Source: Haloechinothrix alba (lineage in GTDB: Bacteria > Actinomycetota > Actinomycetes > Mycobacteriales > Pseudonocardiaceae). Taken from it: a stretch of 64,000 bases of DNA. Position numbers and translations under genes: made by a program. The DNA lies in NCBI RefSeq assembly GCF_900188115.1, contig NZ_FZNW01000002.1, positions 186,001-250,000 of the forward strand. Direction: 5' to 3'. Below, in pieces: positions 8,797 through 17,901 of this stretch. Within the stretch, counting starts at the first letter, position 1; the number at the start of each line of letters is the position of its first letter. Under the pieces are notes generated by a model that did no database searches, was not told the origin of the DNA, and saw nothing but the letters and a program-made list of their open reading frames with translations.

Positions 8797-9687
8797 TCAG
8801 CGCAGCAGACCGGTGTTGCGCGCGACCGAGACGGTCTCCATCCTGTTGCGCGCGCCGAGCTTGCGCATCGTGTTCTTCAGATGGGTCTTCACCGTCGTCG
8901 GAAGCACGCCGAGAGAGTCGGCGATCTCCGAGTTCGTCCTGCCGACCGCTACCTGCCTGAGCACCTCGAGCTCGCGAGGGGACAGCCGCGCTCGCGTACC
9001 ACCGTCCCGCTCGCCCCCGGCGACCAGGCGGTCGCTCAGCGCGACGAGCCGCGACCTCGTCCCGGCGTCGGTGATCGAGTCCGCGATCGAGGCCAGCTCC
9101 GCGCGCACCTCGGCCAGGTCGTGGGCATCCGGTCCCGTGGAAGGCTCGACCTCGCGCTGCCGCAGGTGCAGCCGGACACGGCGCTGGACCTCCTCCTCCA
9201 GCGCGATCTCGTTGGCCAGGTTGCGCACCGTCGCGGTCGCGGCATCCACGGTCCGCTCACCCCATGCGGAACCGTCGCGAGTCGCGCCGTAGAGCACCGC
9301 CCGGATGGTGCCGCGCACCTGGAGGGGGATCGCGACGGCACCGGTGAGGTTGTCCGCGATGACGGCCCTGTCGAAATGGTGCGTGATCCCGGTCGACTCC
9401 ACGTAGTTGTCGACCACGACCGGCCTGCGGCGCTGCAACGCCATCCCCCCGAGCCCGATACCGGGCCTGATCACCGACCCCAGCAGCAGGCAGGTACGCA
9501 TCTCGAGAAGCTCGCTGAGCACCAGCTTCTCGCCGCTACGGGCGACCCCGCCGCCGATCGCCGCGGAGACCCCCTCCAGCTGCGCTATCCCGCGCATCCC
9601 ACGACGCACCTGCTCGGCGATGTCGCTCCCGGCATCCGCGCCGGAAGCAGCCCCCGTCGTCGACTGATCCACGCGGGCCGATGCCAT
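8797..9687 (-). CDS. GAF-domain LuxR-family transcriptional regulator
   Basis: The 296-residue regulator has an N-terminal GAF-like sensor domain (about 25-165: LLLGSVIRPGIGLGGMAL and AVAIPLQVRGTIRAVLYG), a helical linker (about 165-230) and a C-terminal LuxR helix-turn-helix (SPRELEVLRQVAVGRTNSEIADSLGV...TVKTHLKNTMRKLG). ATG 9687 has GGAGGT immediately upstream. No phosphoreceiver domain is present, so the signal is probably a small molecule bound by GAF. It diverges from the Liv/acyl-CoA synthetase operon with 360 bp between starts, making it the best local candidate regulator of that operon; this is inference from position. Confidence 0.88.
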   Translation of the reverse strand: MASARVDQSTTGAASGADAGSDIAEQVRRGMRGIAQLEGVSAAIGGGVARSGEKLVLSELLEMRTCLLLGSVIRPGIGLGGMALQRRRPVVVDNYVESTGITHHFDRAVIADNLTGAVAIPLQVRGTIRAVLYGATRDGSAWGERTVDAATATVRNLANEIALEEEVQRRVRLHLRQREVEPSTGPDAHDLAEVRAELASIADSITDAGTRSRLVALSDRLVAGGERDGGTRARLSPRELEVLRQVAVGRTNSEIADSLGVLPTTVKTHLKNTMRKLGARNRMETVSVARNTGLLR

Positions 9688-9775
9688 CCACACCTCCGTG
9701 GGGTCTGCTCAGCTAACGCACGATCCTGCGACATCCGTTGCCGTTCGTCAACAAATCGCGTGAACCACCCCGTAC

Positions 9776-9800
9776 CCCTCCTCCTCCACAAGGAGGAGGG
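9776..9800. promoter_or_regulatory. Perfect hairpin containing a Shine-Dalgarno-like arm
   Basis: CCCTCCTCCT (9776-9785), loop CCACA, AGGAGGAGGG (9791-9800): a perfect 10-bp inverted repeat. It lies between divergent genes, so a plain terminator role is unlikely. It may be an operator or a leader structure. The role is unknown. Confidence 0.45.
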
Positions 9801-9887
9801 CACTGCGGGCGGACGGAGCTAGCCTCGTGCTCACTCGCTTCCCTTCCTCAGCGGACCGCGCGACGACTGATCAGCACTAGACGGCAA

Positions 9888-9901
9888 ACCGACCGGTAGG
9901 T
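9888..9901. promoter_or_regulatory. Candidate operator ACCGACCGGTAGGT
   Basis: A 14-bp palindrome matching ACCNACCGGTNGGT, symmetric at 12 of 14 positions, about 147 bp upstream of livF. Such GC-rich palindromes are typical of TetR-family operators in actinobacteria, but no TetR gene is in the window. It could also serve the adjacent LuxR-type regulator. Confidence 0.4.
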
Positions 9902-10047
9902 ATGGTTCCGTGGCATAGCGCACACGGCCGAAGGAAAAACAGAATCGATAACAGTTTCGGCACCAGACCTTGGCCAGGATCCCGCAATGACGAATGCTCA
10001 CGTCAACCGCATCGTGATCGCGGCCCTGACCCGCACACGGAGGTGGC

Positions 10048-10833
10048 ATGCTCGCTGTCCGCAATCTTGAGGTCGTCTACAACGACGTGATCCTGGTGCT
10101 GCGGGGAGTCAGCCTCGATGTCGCCGACGGACAGATCGTGGCGCTGCTCGGCGCCAACGGCGCGGGGAAGACGACCCTGCTCAGGGCAATCACGGGGTTG
10201 CTCGACATTCACGACGGGGAGATCACCAAGGGATCGGTCACGCTGGACGGGGAGCCGATTCACCAGCACGGCCCGACCAAGATCGTCAACCTGGGGATCA
10301 AGCAGGTACTGGAAGGGCGGCGGATCTTCTCCGAGCTGACCGTGGACGAGAACCTGCGGGTCGGCGCGCACACCAACCCACGGAACGCCAGGCAGAACAT
10401 CGACCGGATCTATGACCTGTTCCCGTCCCTGCGCGGGCGGGAACGCGCCACAGCGGGGTACCTCTCCGGTGGTGAGCAGCAGATGCTGGCGATGGGGCGG
10501 GCGATGATGTCGGAACCGCGCTACCTGCTGCTGGACGAGCCGAGCCTGGGGCTCGCACCGCTGCTGGTCCAGCAGATCCGCGACCTCATCGTGGAGATCA
10601 ACAAGCAGGGAACCACGGTGCTCCTCGTGGAGCAGAACGCCACGATGGCGTTGTCGATCGCCGAGCACGGCTACGTGCTGGAGACCGGAAAGGTCGTCAT
10701 GGACTCCCCGGCCGAGGAGCTACTTGCCGACTCCGACATCAGGGAGTTCTATCTCGGCCTCGGAGCGGAGGGCACGACGAAGTCCTTCCGGGACGTCAAG
10801 CACTACAAGCGGCGTAAGAGGTGGCTGTCATGA
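10048..10833 (+). CDS. Liv-type ABC transporter ATPase (LivF-like)
   Basis: ATP-binding subunit of a HAAT-family (branched-chain-amino-acid type) importer. In 261 residues it shows Walker A GANGAGKTT, Q-loop, the signature YLSGGEQQMLAMGRA, Walker B YLLLDEPSLGLAP and the H-loop position (LLVEQNA, the LivF variant). GGAGGTGGC precedes the ATG. It is the first gene of a six-gene operon and overlaps the next gene by four bases (ATGA). The C-terminus carries an extra Lys/Arg-rich tail (residues about 240-261) beyond ordinary LivF. Confidence 0.93.
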   Translation: MLAVRNLEVVYNDVILVLRGVSLDVADGQIVALLGANGAGKTTLLRAITGLLDIHDGEITKGSVTLDGEPIHQHGPTKIVNLGIKQVLEGRRIFSELTVDENLRVGAHTNPRNARQNIDRIYDLFPSLRGRERATAGYLSGGEQQMLAMGRAMMSEPRYLLLDEPSLGLAPLLVQQIRDLIVEINKQGTTVLLVEQNATMALSIAEHGYVLETGKVVMDSPAEELLADSDIREFYLGLGAEGTTKSFRDVKHYKRRKRWLS

Positions 10834-11621
10834 CGGCGACAGGGCAGGACCGGCCGATCGTCGAGTTCGACGACGTGCATCTGGCCTTCGCAGGGGTCAA
10901 GGCCATCAGCGGTGTCTCGTTCCATGTCGGACGGCGCGAGCTGTTCGCGGTCATCGGACCGAACGGGGCAGGAAAGACATCGATCTTCAACGTACTGTCC
11001 GGAGTGTACCGGCCGGGCCAGGGCACGGTCCGCTTCGACGGCACGGACGTGCTCCGGCTCCGCCCCCACGCGATCGCCGAGCTCGGTGTGGCGCGGACGT
11101 TCCAGAACATCGAGCTGTTCGCCAACCTCACCGTGATCGACAACCTGATGCTGGGACGGCACACGCACATCTCGTACGGGGTCCCCGCGGCGCTGGCGTG
11201 GTTCGGTCGCGCGCGCCGTGCCGAGCTCGCGGCACGCGCCGCCGCCGAGGACATCGTGGACTTCCTCGAACTGGAAGCCTGGCGCACGTACCCGGTCGGC
11301 CTGCTGCCGTACGGGGTACAGAAACGTGTCGAGCTGGGCCGCGCACTTGCCATGCAGCCGAAGCTGCTGCTGCTCGACGAGCCCGTCGCCGGCATGAACC
11401 TCGAGGAGACCGAGGACATGGCCCGCTTCGTCCTCGACATTCGCGACGAGCTGGACATCCCGATCATCATGGTCGAGCACGACATGGGGCTGGTCATGGA
11501 TCTCGCCGACCGGGTGATGGCGGTCGACTTCGGCGAGGCGATCGCCACGGGAACCCCGAGCGAGGTGCAGTCACACCCCGATGTGATCAGCGCCTACCTT
11601 GGACAGGAGAGCATGTCATGA
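10830..11621 (+). CDS. Liv-type ABC transporter ATPase (LivG-like)
   Basis: Second ATPase of the importer, 263 residues from the ATG that overlaps the livF-like stop. Walker A GPNGAGKTS, signature-like LLPYGVQKRVELGRALA (the LSGGQ motif is replaced by LPYGVQ, a variation seen in LivG proteins), Walker B LLLLDEPVAGMN and the H-loop in IIMVEHDMG. A longer insert after the Q-loop is normal for LivG. It ends in an ATGA overlap with the acyl-CoA synthetase gene, which ties that enzyme into the transporter operon. Confidence 0.93.
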   Translation: MTATGQDRPIVEFDDVHLAFAGVKAISGVSFHVGRRELFAVIGPNGAGKTSIFNVLSGVYRPGQGTVRFDGTDVLRLRPHAIAELGVARTFQNIELFANLTVIDNLMLGRHTHISYGVPAALAWFGRARRAELAARAAAEDIVDFLELEAWRTYPVGLLPYGVQKRVELGRALAMQPKLLLLDEPVAGMNLEETEDMARFVLDIRDELDIPIIMVEHDMGLVMDLADRVMAVDFGEAIATGTPSEVQSHPDVISAYLGQESMS

Positions 11622-13480
11622 CCACCGACGCCACCACGCGCACGAAGACGACGACGATCGCGACCCGGGTGCGGGACCGGGCGGCAAGCACTCCGAACGG
11701 CGTCGCGATGCGCGAGAAGGACCACGGGATCTGGCAGGAGATCAGCTGGGCGGCGTACTGGGACAACGTCCAGCTCGTGGCGCACGCCCTGCTCGCGCTG
11801 GGAACCGAGCCCGGTGACCGGGTCGCCGTGCATTCGGAGAACCGCAAGGAATGGCTGTTCAGCGACCTCGGCATCGCGGCAGTACGAGCCATGACGGTAG
11901 GCCTCTACCCCACCAACCCGTCACCCGAGGTGTCCTACCTGCTGTCGCACTCCGGATCGAAGATCCTCATCGCCGAGGACCAGGAACAGGTCGACAAGAC
12001 CCTCGAGGTCATCGATGAACTCCCGGATCTGGAGCGCATCGTCTATATCGAACCGCGAGGAATCCGCAGGCGTTACACCGACCCGAAACTCCTGTACTGG
12101 GACGACTTCATCGCGCTCGGCGCCGAGCATCGCGAGTCGTTCCCGGACGCGGTTGACAAGCGTATGTCGGATGCCACGCCGGAGGACGTACTGACGCTCG
12201 TCTACACGTCCGGAACGACCGGGCCGCCGAAGGGTGCCATGTTGACGGTGGCCAACGTCGAGTTCTGCATCTCCGAGCTCGTCGACGGCGGCGGCTTCAC
12301 GTCGCCCCCGCCGAACTCCTCGGATGTGATGCTGTCCTACTTACCGTTGTGCCACGTGGCGGAGCGTATCTTCACGACCTGGTTCAACGTGGCGACCGGG
12401 GTGCAGGTCAACTTCGCCGAGTCGCTCGAGACGGTCCAGACCAACCTCGCCGAGATCCAGCCGACCATCCTGTTCGGAGTCCCGCGGATCTGGGAGAAGA
12501 TCCTGGCCGGGGTCAACATCAAGCTGTCGTCGGCATCTCCGGTCAAACGCAGGATCGCCCGCCTGGGACTGCGCCTCGCCGACCGGGTCGGTGACGTGCT
12601 TGTCGAGACAGGTGGCAGGCACACCTTGAAGAGCCGTGCGCTCTACGTCATCGGATGGCTGATCCTGTTCCGGGCGCTGCGTGACCGGATCGGCATGCGC
12701 AAGGTCCGGTTCGCCGCGTCGGGAGCCGCGCCGATCGCCCCGGACGTCCTGAAGTTCTTCATGGGGATCGGCGTACCCATGCACGAGGTGTACGGCATGA
12801 CCGAGAACACGGCCGTGGCCACTGCCAACCGTCCCGGCCGGGTCAGGCTCGGCACCGTCGGCGAGCCCCAACCGGGTATCGAGCTGAAGATCGACCCCGA
12901 GACCGGCGAGATCCTGACACGGCATCCCGGCGTGTTCGCCGGCTACTGGCGCAACGCCGAAGCCACCGAAGCCATGATCGACGCCGACGGGTGGCTGCAT
13001 ACCGGGGATGTCGGCGAATGGGTCGACGGGACACACGTGAAGATCTCCGACCGGATGAAGGACATCATCATCACGGCGGGCGGCAAGAACATCGCCCCGT
13101 CCGAGATCGAGAACTCCCTCAAGGCCTCCGAGTACATCAAGGAAGCCGTCGTGATCGGCGATCGCAAGCAGTACCTGACCGCGTTGATCGGGATCGAGCT
13201 CGACACGGTCGGCGAGTGGGCACAGCAGCGCCAGATCCCGTACACCACATACCGGGACCTGGCCGAGCGCCCCGAGGTCATCGATCTGGTCCAGGGCATC
13301 GTCGACGACGTCAACGAGCAGTTCGCCCAGGTGGAGCAGGTCAAGAAGTTCCGCATGCTACCCAAGGAGCTCGACCACGAGGACGGGGAATTGACAGCCA
13401 CACAGAAGGTCAAGCGATCCGCGCTGCACAAGCAGTTCAGCGATCTGGTCGACGACATGTACGGGAAGGCGGAGGGATGA
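11618..13480 (+). CDS. Long-chain acyl-CoA synthetase (AMP-forming), FadD15-like
   Basis: Adenylate-forming enzyme of the FadD15/ACSL type: carboxylate + ATP + CoA gives acyl-CoA. In 620 residues it shows VYTSGTTGPPKGAM (P-loop), the adenine motif VYGMTENTAV, the hinge region HTGDVGEW...ISDRMKDIIITAGGKNI, and the long insert before A5 typical of long-chain enzymes. The C-terminal catalytic Lys region is of ACSL form (ELTATQKVKRSAL). The start overlaps the LivG-like stop (ATGA) and its own stop overlaps the LivH-like start, so it is translated with the transporter. This implies that the imported substrate, or a derivative, is a carboxylic acid activated on entry. The substrate cannot be read from sequence. 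Confidence 0.93.
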   Translation: MTTDATTRTKTTTIATRVRDRAASTPNGVAMREKDHGIWQEISWAAYWDNVQLVAHALLALGTEPGDRVAVHSENRKEWLFSDLGIAAVRAMTVGLYPTNPSPEVSYLLSHSGSKILIAEDQEQVDKTLEVIDELPDLERIVYIEPRGIRRRYTDPKLLYWDDFIALGAEHRESFPDAVDKRMSDATPEDVLTLVYTSGTTGPPKGAMLTVANVEFCISELVDGGGFTSPPPNSSDVMLSYLPLCHVAERIFTTWFNVATGVQVNFAESLETVQTNLAEIQPTILFGVPRIWEKILAGVNIKLSSASPVKRRIARLGLRLADRVGDVLVETGGRHTLKSRALYVIGWLILFRALRDRIGMRKVRFAASGAAPIAPDVLKFFMGIGVPMHEVYGMTENTAVATANRPGRVRLGTVGEPQPGIELKIDPETGEILTRHPGVFAGYWRNAEATEAMIDADGWLHTGDVGEWVDGTHVKISDRMKDIIITAGGKNIAPSEIENSLKASEYIKEAVVIGDRKQYLTALIGIELDTVGEWAQQRQIPYTTYRDLAERPEVIDLVQGIVDDVNEQFAQVEQVKKFRMLPKELDHEDGELTATQKVKRSALHKQFSDLVDDMYGKAEG

Positions 13481-14364
13481 CCGAGCTGATCAGCAGCCTG
13501 CTGCGCGGCGTCGGTACGGGTTCGGTATACGCGTTACTGGCGCTCGGATTCGTGATCATCTACAAGTCGACCCGCGTGATCAACTTCGCCCAGCCCGCAC
13601 TGATGCTCGCCGGTGCCGTGCTGGTGAGCTACCTCGTCGGGCCGCTGGGCTTCTTCGTCGCCGTCGCGGTGGCCGTAGCCGCGACTGCCATGCTGGCGTT
13701 GGGACTGGAACGCAGCGTCGTCCGCCCCATGATCGGCAAGCCGGTGTTCATCATCGCGATCATCACCATCGGGATCGACATCGCGCTGCGCAACGTCGTC
13801 AACGGTTTCATCGGAACCGACGTGCGGCAGGTCGGCTCGCCGTGGGGACTGCAGTCCGTCCGGTTCGCAGGCGTGAGCGTGCAGGAACGGCACATCGCCA
13901 TGCTGCTCACCGCACTGGTGATCATCACCGTGCTGTTCCTGTTCTTCAAGTACTCCCGGCTCGGGCTGGCCATGCGGGCCACGGCGTTCGACCAGGAAAC
14001 CGCGCTTTCCCAAGGCGTATCGGTGAGCACGGTGTTCGCGCTGTCCTGGGCGATCGCAGGCGGCATGGCCGCCGTCGCGGGCGTGTTCGTCGCCTCCAAC
14101 GCCGGCATCGACCAGCAGATCTGGATCGTCGCGCTCAAGGCGCTTCCCGCGATCATCATCGGTGGCCTCGAGTCACTCGAGGGGGCGATCGTCGGCGGTA
14201 TCACCGTTGGTGTCGTCGAGTCGCTGGTGGCCACCTACCAGAGTGATTTCGCCCCGTGGCTCGGCTCGAACTTCTCGGTTGTCTCGCCGTACGTGGTTAT
14301 GCTGATCGTCCTCATGGTCCGACCGTACGGGCTGTTCGGCACGAAGGAGGTGCAGCGAGTATGA
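13477..14364 (+). CDS. Liv-type ABC transporter permease (LivH-like)
   Basis: Membrane permease, 295 residues, about eight hydrophobic segments. The N-terminal block SLLRGVGTGSVYALLALGF and YKSTRVINFAQ are characteristic of LivH, as is the EAA-like region with ALSWAIAGGMAAVAGV near residue 190. It overlaps both neighbours by ATGA. It pairs with the LivM-like permease to form the channel, driven by the two ATPases upstream. Confidence 0.92.
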   Translation: MTELISSLLRGVGTGSVYALLALGFVIIYKSTRVINFAQPALMLAGAVLVSYLVGPLGFFVAVAVAVAATAMLALGLERSVVRPMIGKPVFIIAIITIGIDIALRNVVNGFIGTDVRQVGSPWGLQSVRFAGVSVQERHIAMLLTALVIITVLFLFFKYSRLGLAMRATAFDQETALSQGVSVSTVFALSWAIAGGMAAVAGVFVASNAGIDQQIWIVALKALPAIIIGGLESLEGAIVGGITVGVVESLVATYQSDFAPWLGSNFSVVSPYVVMLIVLMVRPYGLFGTKEVQRV

Positions 14365-15506
14365 GCACGCCGGCCTCCACCACGTCGCAGCGGCGCCCGC
14401 AGCGGCTCCCGGGGCGTCCCGACATGTTCACCTCCTACGCCGAGAACATGCGGATGCTCAACACCACGCCGAAGCGCCGCTCCGTAGCAGCGCTGGTCGT
14501 CGTCGCGGTAGCCGTGACATTCGTAGTCGACGACCCCACGCTGCAGATCTTCGCGCTCGGCCTCGCCGCATCGATCGGTGCCATCGGGCTCAACCTCGTC
14601 ACGGGCTACTGTGGACAGGTCTCGCTCGGGCACGCCTTCTTCCTCGCGATCGGCGCCTACACGGCCGCGGCACTGTCCGGCGACCCGGACGGTCGGACCA
14701 TTGGGTTCGGCATCACCAACATCCTGATCTGGCTACCCGCCGCAGGCATCGTCGCCGGGATCGCCGGCATCCTCGTCGCACCCCTTGCCACCAGGCTACG
14801 CGGGCTCTACCTCGCCATCGTCACGCTCGGCCTCGTCTTCCTCGGCGAGCACATCTTCAACGAGTGGGACGAGCTCACCGGCGGCCCCCAGGTCGGCAGG
14901 GAAGCCGCGGTACCCGAGCTGTTCGGCTTCTCCTTCGACGAGAACGGGGACATCCTCACCGGGGACCAGAAGATCTACCTGCTGATGCTCGTGCTGCTGG
15001 TCATCTTCGCCGTAGCGGCGCGCAACCTGACACGTTCGAAGATCGGCAGGGCGTTCCACGCTATCCGGGATCGCGACCTGGCCGCGTCGATCATGGGCGT
15101 GCAGCTGGCCAAGTACAAGACCATCGCCTTCGCCGTCTCGTCCTTCTACGCCGGGTGCGCGGGCGCGCTGCTCTACATCGTCACAGGGTTCTTCGACCCG
15201 ACGGCGTTCAACCTGCTGCTGTCCGTCCAGTACATCGCCATGATCCTGATCGGAGGAGTCGCCACGATCTCCGGCTCGATCCTCGGCGCCATGTTCATCA
15301 CCCTGCTCCCGCCGGTCACGCGCGAGCTCGCACAGTTCCTCCCCCTGCTGACCACCGACCCCTCTGCCAGCATCAACATCTTCATCGTCGAAGGCGTTCT
15401 CTACGGTGCGCTCATCATCGGTTTCCTGCTCTTCGAACCCCGCGGCCTGTTCGGGATCTGGCTTCGCATACGCAACTACTGGAAGGCCTGGCCGTTTACC
15501 TACTGA
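14361..15506 (+). CDS. Liv-type ABC transporter permease (LivM-like)
   Basis: Second permease, 381 residues. A roughly 40-residue hydrophilic N-terminal extension precedes the first helix. LivM marks: GAIGLNLVTGYCGQVSLGHAFFLAIGAYTAA and the cytoplasmic loop SKIGRAFHAIRDRDLAASIMGV. The C-terminus (FEPRGLFGIWLRIRNYW) is typical. It overlaps the LivH-like stop by ATGA. A 63-bp gap separates it from the binding-protein gene, usual where the abundant binding protein has its own ribosome site. Confidence 0.92.
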   Translation: MSTPASTTSQRRPQRLPGRPDMFTSYAENMRMLNTTPKRRSVAALVVVAVAVTFVVDDPTLQIFALGLAASIGAIGLNLVTGYCGQVSLGHAFFLAIGAYTAAALSGDPDGRTIGFGITNILIWLPAAGIVAGIAGILVAPLATRLRGLYLAIVTLGLVFLGEHIFNEWDELTGGPQVGREAAVPELFGFSFDENGDILTGDQKIYLLMLVLLVIFAVAARNLTRSKIGRAFHAIRDRDLAASIMGVQLAKYKTIAFAVSSFYAGCAGALLYIVTGFFDPTAFNLLLSVQYIAMILIGGVATISGSILGAMFITLLPPVTRELAQFLPLLTTDPSASINIFIVEGVLYGALIIGFLLFEPRGLFGIWLRIRNYWKAWPFTY

Positions 15507-15569
15507 AAACACGATCAGACACTGTGGATAGTCCGACGTCCGTGTCAACCACAGGGAAAGGAACCGACC

Positions 15570-16838
15570 ATGTATCGACGAAAAGCTCCGCTGGTGGCGG
15601 TCATCGCCACCACAGCACTCGTCGCCTCGGCGTGCGGGATCCGCGGGGGTGACGTCGAAACCGACGTCGGCGTGACCGAGGAAGCGTGCCCCGACACCCC
15701 GAACGAGGACAACGGGTGCATCTACCTCGGCACGATCTCGGATCTCAGCGAGGGGCCGTTCGCCGCCCTCGCGCAGCCCATCACGCAGGCGCAAGAGGCG
15801 TTCTGGGCCCGGGTGAACGAGGAAGGCGGTATCGGCGGTTACGACATCGACGTGACCAGCTTCGTCCGCGACAACAAGTACAACCCCGAGATCCACAACC
15901 AGGTGTACCAGGAGATCCGGGACGAGGTCCTCGCCCTTGCCCAGACCCTCGGCTCACCGCAGACCGCGGCGATCCTGCCCGACATGGAGAACAACGACGT
16001 CATCGGCGCACCGGCATCGTGGTCGTCCGAGTGGTTGTTCGAGGACGTGATCCTGCAGTCCGGGACCAACTACTGCATGGAGATGATGAACGCGGTCGAC
16101 TACATGGTCGACGAGCAGGGTGTCGAGTCGGTGGTCGCGGTGCACTACGCCGGTGACTACGGCGAGGACGGCGCCGGTGGCGCGGAGGTCGCCGCCGAGG
16201 AGCGCGGGTTGGACTTCCAGGCGGTGGAGACACCTCCCGGCACCGACAACCAGTCCGACGCGATCAACGCGATCGTCTCGGAGGAGCCCGATCTGGTCAC
16301 CCTCACCGCCGGACCGTCCGACGTCGCGACCATCGTCGGGCAGGCGGCCGCGCGTGGATACGAGGGCAGGTTCGTCGGTAGCGGACCTACGTGGAACCCC
16401 GAGCTGCTGAACAGCCCGGCCGGTGACGCGTTCAAGAACATGTTCCTGCACGCGGGGCCGTGGCAGCCCTGGGACGCGGACACGGAGGCCCATCAGGCGA
16501 TGCGCGATGCGCTGCCCGATGTGGAGCCCAACGAGGGTTACCTTGCGGGCTGGGCCTGGTCCTACCCGATGAAGGCCGCGATCGAGCGTGCCGTGGACGA
16601 GGGCGAGCTCACCAGGGAAGGTCTGCGTGAGGCAGCCGGTTCGCTGGAGAGTGTGGACTACGAGGGCCTGCTGCCCGAGGAGGCGGGCAACTACGCCGCC
16701 GACCCGAACGAGGGCGTGTTCCGGCAGAGCCTGATCAGCCGGGTCGATGAGGACGCCCCTACCGGCGTCACCGTCGAGCAGGAGCTCTTCACCGGCCCCA
16801 CCGCGGAGGGCCACACCATGGACGAGCCCTGCTTCTGA
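15570..16838 (+). CDS. Liv-type ABC transporter substrate-binding lipoprotein (LivK-like)
   Basis: Extracytoplasmic solute receptor, 422 residues. The lipoprotein signal has lipobox LVASAC (Cys about residue 22), followed by a periplasmic-binding-protein fold: YLGTISDLSEGPFA at the start of lobe 1, QEAFWARVNEEGGIGGYDIDV, and the IVSEEPDLVTLTAGPSDVATIVGQA lobe-2 region. The ribosome site GGAAAGGA is well placed. Its last-gene position, the acyl-CoA synthetase in the operon and the divergent GAF-LuxR regulator suggest a hydrophobic or aromatic carboxylate rather than an amino acid, but the ligand is unknown. A strong hairpin follows the stop. Confidence 0.92.
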   Translation: MYRRKAPLVAVIATTALVASACGIRGGDVETDVGVTEEACPDTPNEDNGCIYLGTISDLSEGPFAALAQPITQAQEAFWARVNEEGGIGGYDIDVTSFVRDNKYNPEIHNQVYQEIRDEVLALAQTLGSPQTAAILPDMENNDVIGAPASWSSEWLFEDVILQSGTNYCMEMMNAVDYMVDEQGVESVVAVHYAGDYGEDGAGGAEVAAEERGLDFQAVETPPGTDNQSDAINAIVSEEPDLVTLTAGPSDVATIVGQAAARGYEGRFVGSGPTWNPELLNSPAGDAFKNMFLHAGPWQPWDADTEAHQAMRDALPDVEPNEGYLAGWAWSYPMKAAIERAVDEGELTREGLREAAGSLESVDYEGLLPEEAGNYAADPNEGVFRQSLISRVDEDAPTGVTVEQELFTGPTAEGHTMDEPCF

Positions 16839-16848
16839 TGTACGGGCA

Positions 16849-16883
16849 GGCCGGGGGTGGGCGTTACGCGCACACCCCCGGCC
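16849..16883 (+). terminator. Hairpin terminator of the liv/acyl-CoA synthetase operon
   Basis: GGCCGGGGGTG (16849-16859) pairs perfectly with CACCCCCGGCC (16873-16883), and an inner GCG-TTA-CGC helix forms in the loop. It begins 11 bp after the stop of the binding-protein gene. There is no U-tract. Confidence 0.7.
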
Positions 16884-16969
16884 GCATCGCGCGGTACTCG
16901 GACGCGATGCGCCGCCAGGCAGCTCGCACATGCTCGCTACCGCTCGCGGGCGTCGACTCGTGGAACCGG

Positions 16970-17776
16970 CTACATGGTGGTGCCAACCCGACTGAAGTAC
17001 CGTTCGAGGTGCCCTGCCACGATGTCGACCTGTTCCAGCGCGACCGAGTGCCCGGCGCCCTCAACAGTGACATGCTCACACGCGGCAGCAGCGGCGATAT
17101 TCGCACCGGAGATCGGCGGCGGGTAGGCGTGATCCTCACTGGCCGCTACCGCCAGCACCGGCACCCGGCATCCGGCGAGCTCCTCGACGATGCGGCCGCG
17201 CCGGATGACGCCGTCGGCACTGTCACCGACGCCGGCCGGCAACCGGGACATGTACGACCGCCAGGACGCGCACAGCTCGGGCTGGTCCCGCAGTGTGGTG
17301 TCGCCGAACATGATGTACATCAGGGTGTCGAGGACATCGGCGGGTCCATACTGGGTAAGGTGCTCGACCAGCGGGCTGAACTCCGCCAGCTTGTGCTCCT
17401 CCTCGGCCGATGACCCGAGCGCGACCGCCGACAGCAGCAGGTCCGGACGCCGGGCGGCGAGCCGCAGCGCGATGAACCCGCCCATCGAGTTGCCGACGAA
17501 GTGACACCGGCTCAGCTCGAGGTGCTCCAGCAGCGCCGCCGCGTCGTCGGTGAGAGTGTCCATGTCGAGTTGGTCCCGTGGAGCCGGCGCGCTGGCGCCC
17601 TGGTTTCGGTGATCATAGGCGATGACCCGGTACCCGTCTCGGGCGAACCGGGAAAGGTGGTCGTTGAACATGCGACGATCGAAGAACAGCGAGTGGCTGA
17701 AGACGATCGGGATGCCCTCGCGTGGTCCTTCGTCGACGTAGGCGAGATCTGTGCCATTGACAGCGGCCATCAACAT
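16970..17776 (-). CDS. Alpha/beta hydrolase
   Basis: Alpha/beta-hydrolase-fold protein of 268 residues, of the ester/lactone hydrolase type (3-oxoadipate enol-lactonase-like). Oxyanion region VFSHSLFFDRRMF, nucleophile elbow VGNSMGGF (Ser about residue 96), acid in AVAASEDHAYP, and catalytic His in VEGAGHSVALEQ. The family HG motif is HS here (FSHSLF), a small deviation. AAGGAGG precedes the first ATG; an in-frame ATG at 17770 is also possible. It diverges from an AraC-type regulator with 125 bp between starts, which probably controls it. Substrate unknown. Confidence 0.88.
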   Translation of the reverse strand: MLMAAVNGTDLAYVDEGPREGIPIVFSHSLFFDRRMFNDHLSRFARDGYRVIAYDHRNQGASAPAPRDQLDMDTLTDDAAALLEHLELSRCHFVGNSMGGFIALRLAARRPDLLLSAVALGSSAEEEHKLAEFSPLVEHLTQYGPADVLDTLMYIMFGDTTLRDQPELCASWRSYMSRLPAGVGDSADGVIRRGRIVEELAGCRVPVLAVAASEDHAYPPPISGANIAAAAACEHVTVEGAGHSVALEQVDIVAGHLERYFSRVGTTM

Positions 17777-17901
17777 ATTGCCTCCTTGATGTGACCTGCG
17801 TCGCTGTACCCACGCCGCACGCTAGGGACGCGCGCAGCGCTGTGCTGCCGGATTCGCGCACGGTGCTGTCGAGAACGCGAACGGACGCCGGGAGCGTAGA
17901 G

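Larger units (their letters stand above)
9688..10047. other. 360-bp divergent regulatory region, LuxR-type gene / liv operon
   Basis: No gene seen. It holds a perfect 10-bp hairpin (9776-9800), a near-perfect 14-bp palindrome (9888-9901) and a strong ribosome site (GGAGG, ending five bases before livF). I could not assign a confident -35/-10 pair. The DNA around 9930-9990 is relatively A-rich and may hold the liv promoter. Confidence 0.6.

Noticed and set aside
10048-16838. Calling the operon a branched-chain amino acid transporter
   Set aside because: The subunits are Liv-family, but the embedded acyl-CoA synthetase argues for a carboxylic-acid substrate, so livFGHMK symbols were withheld.
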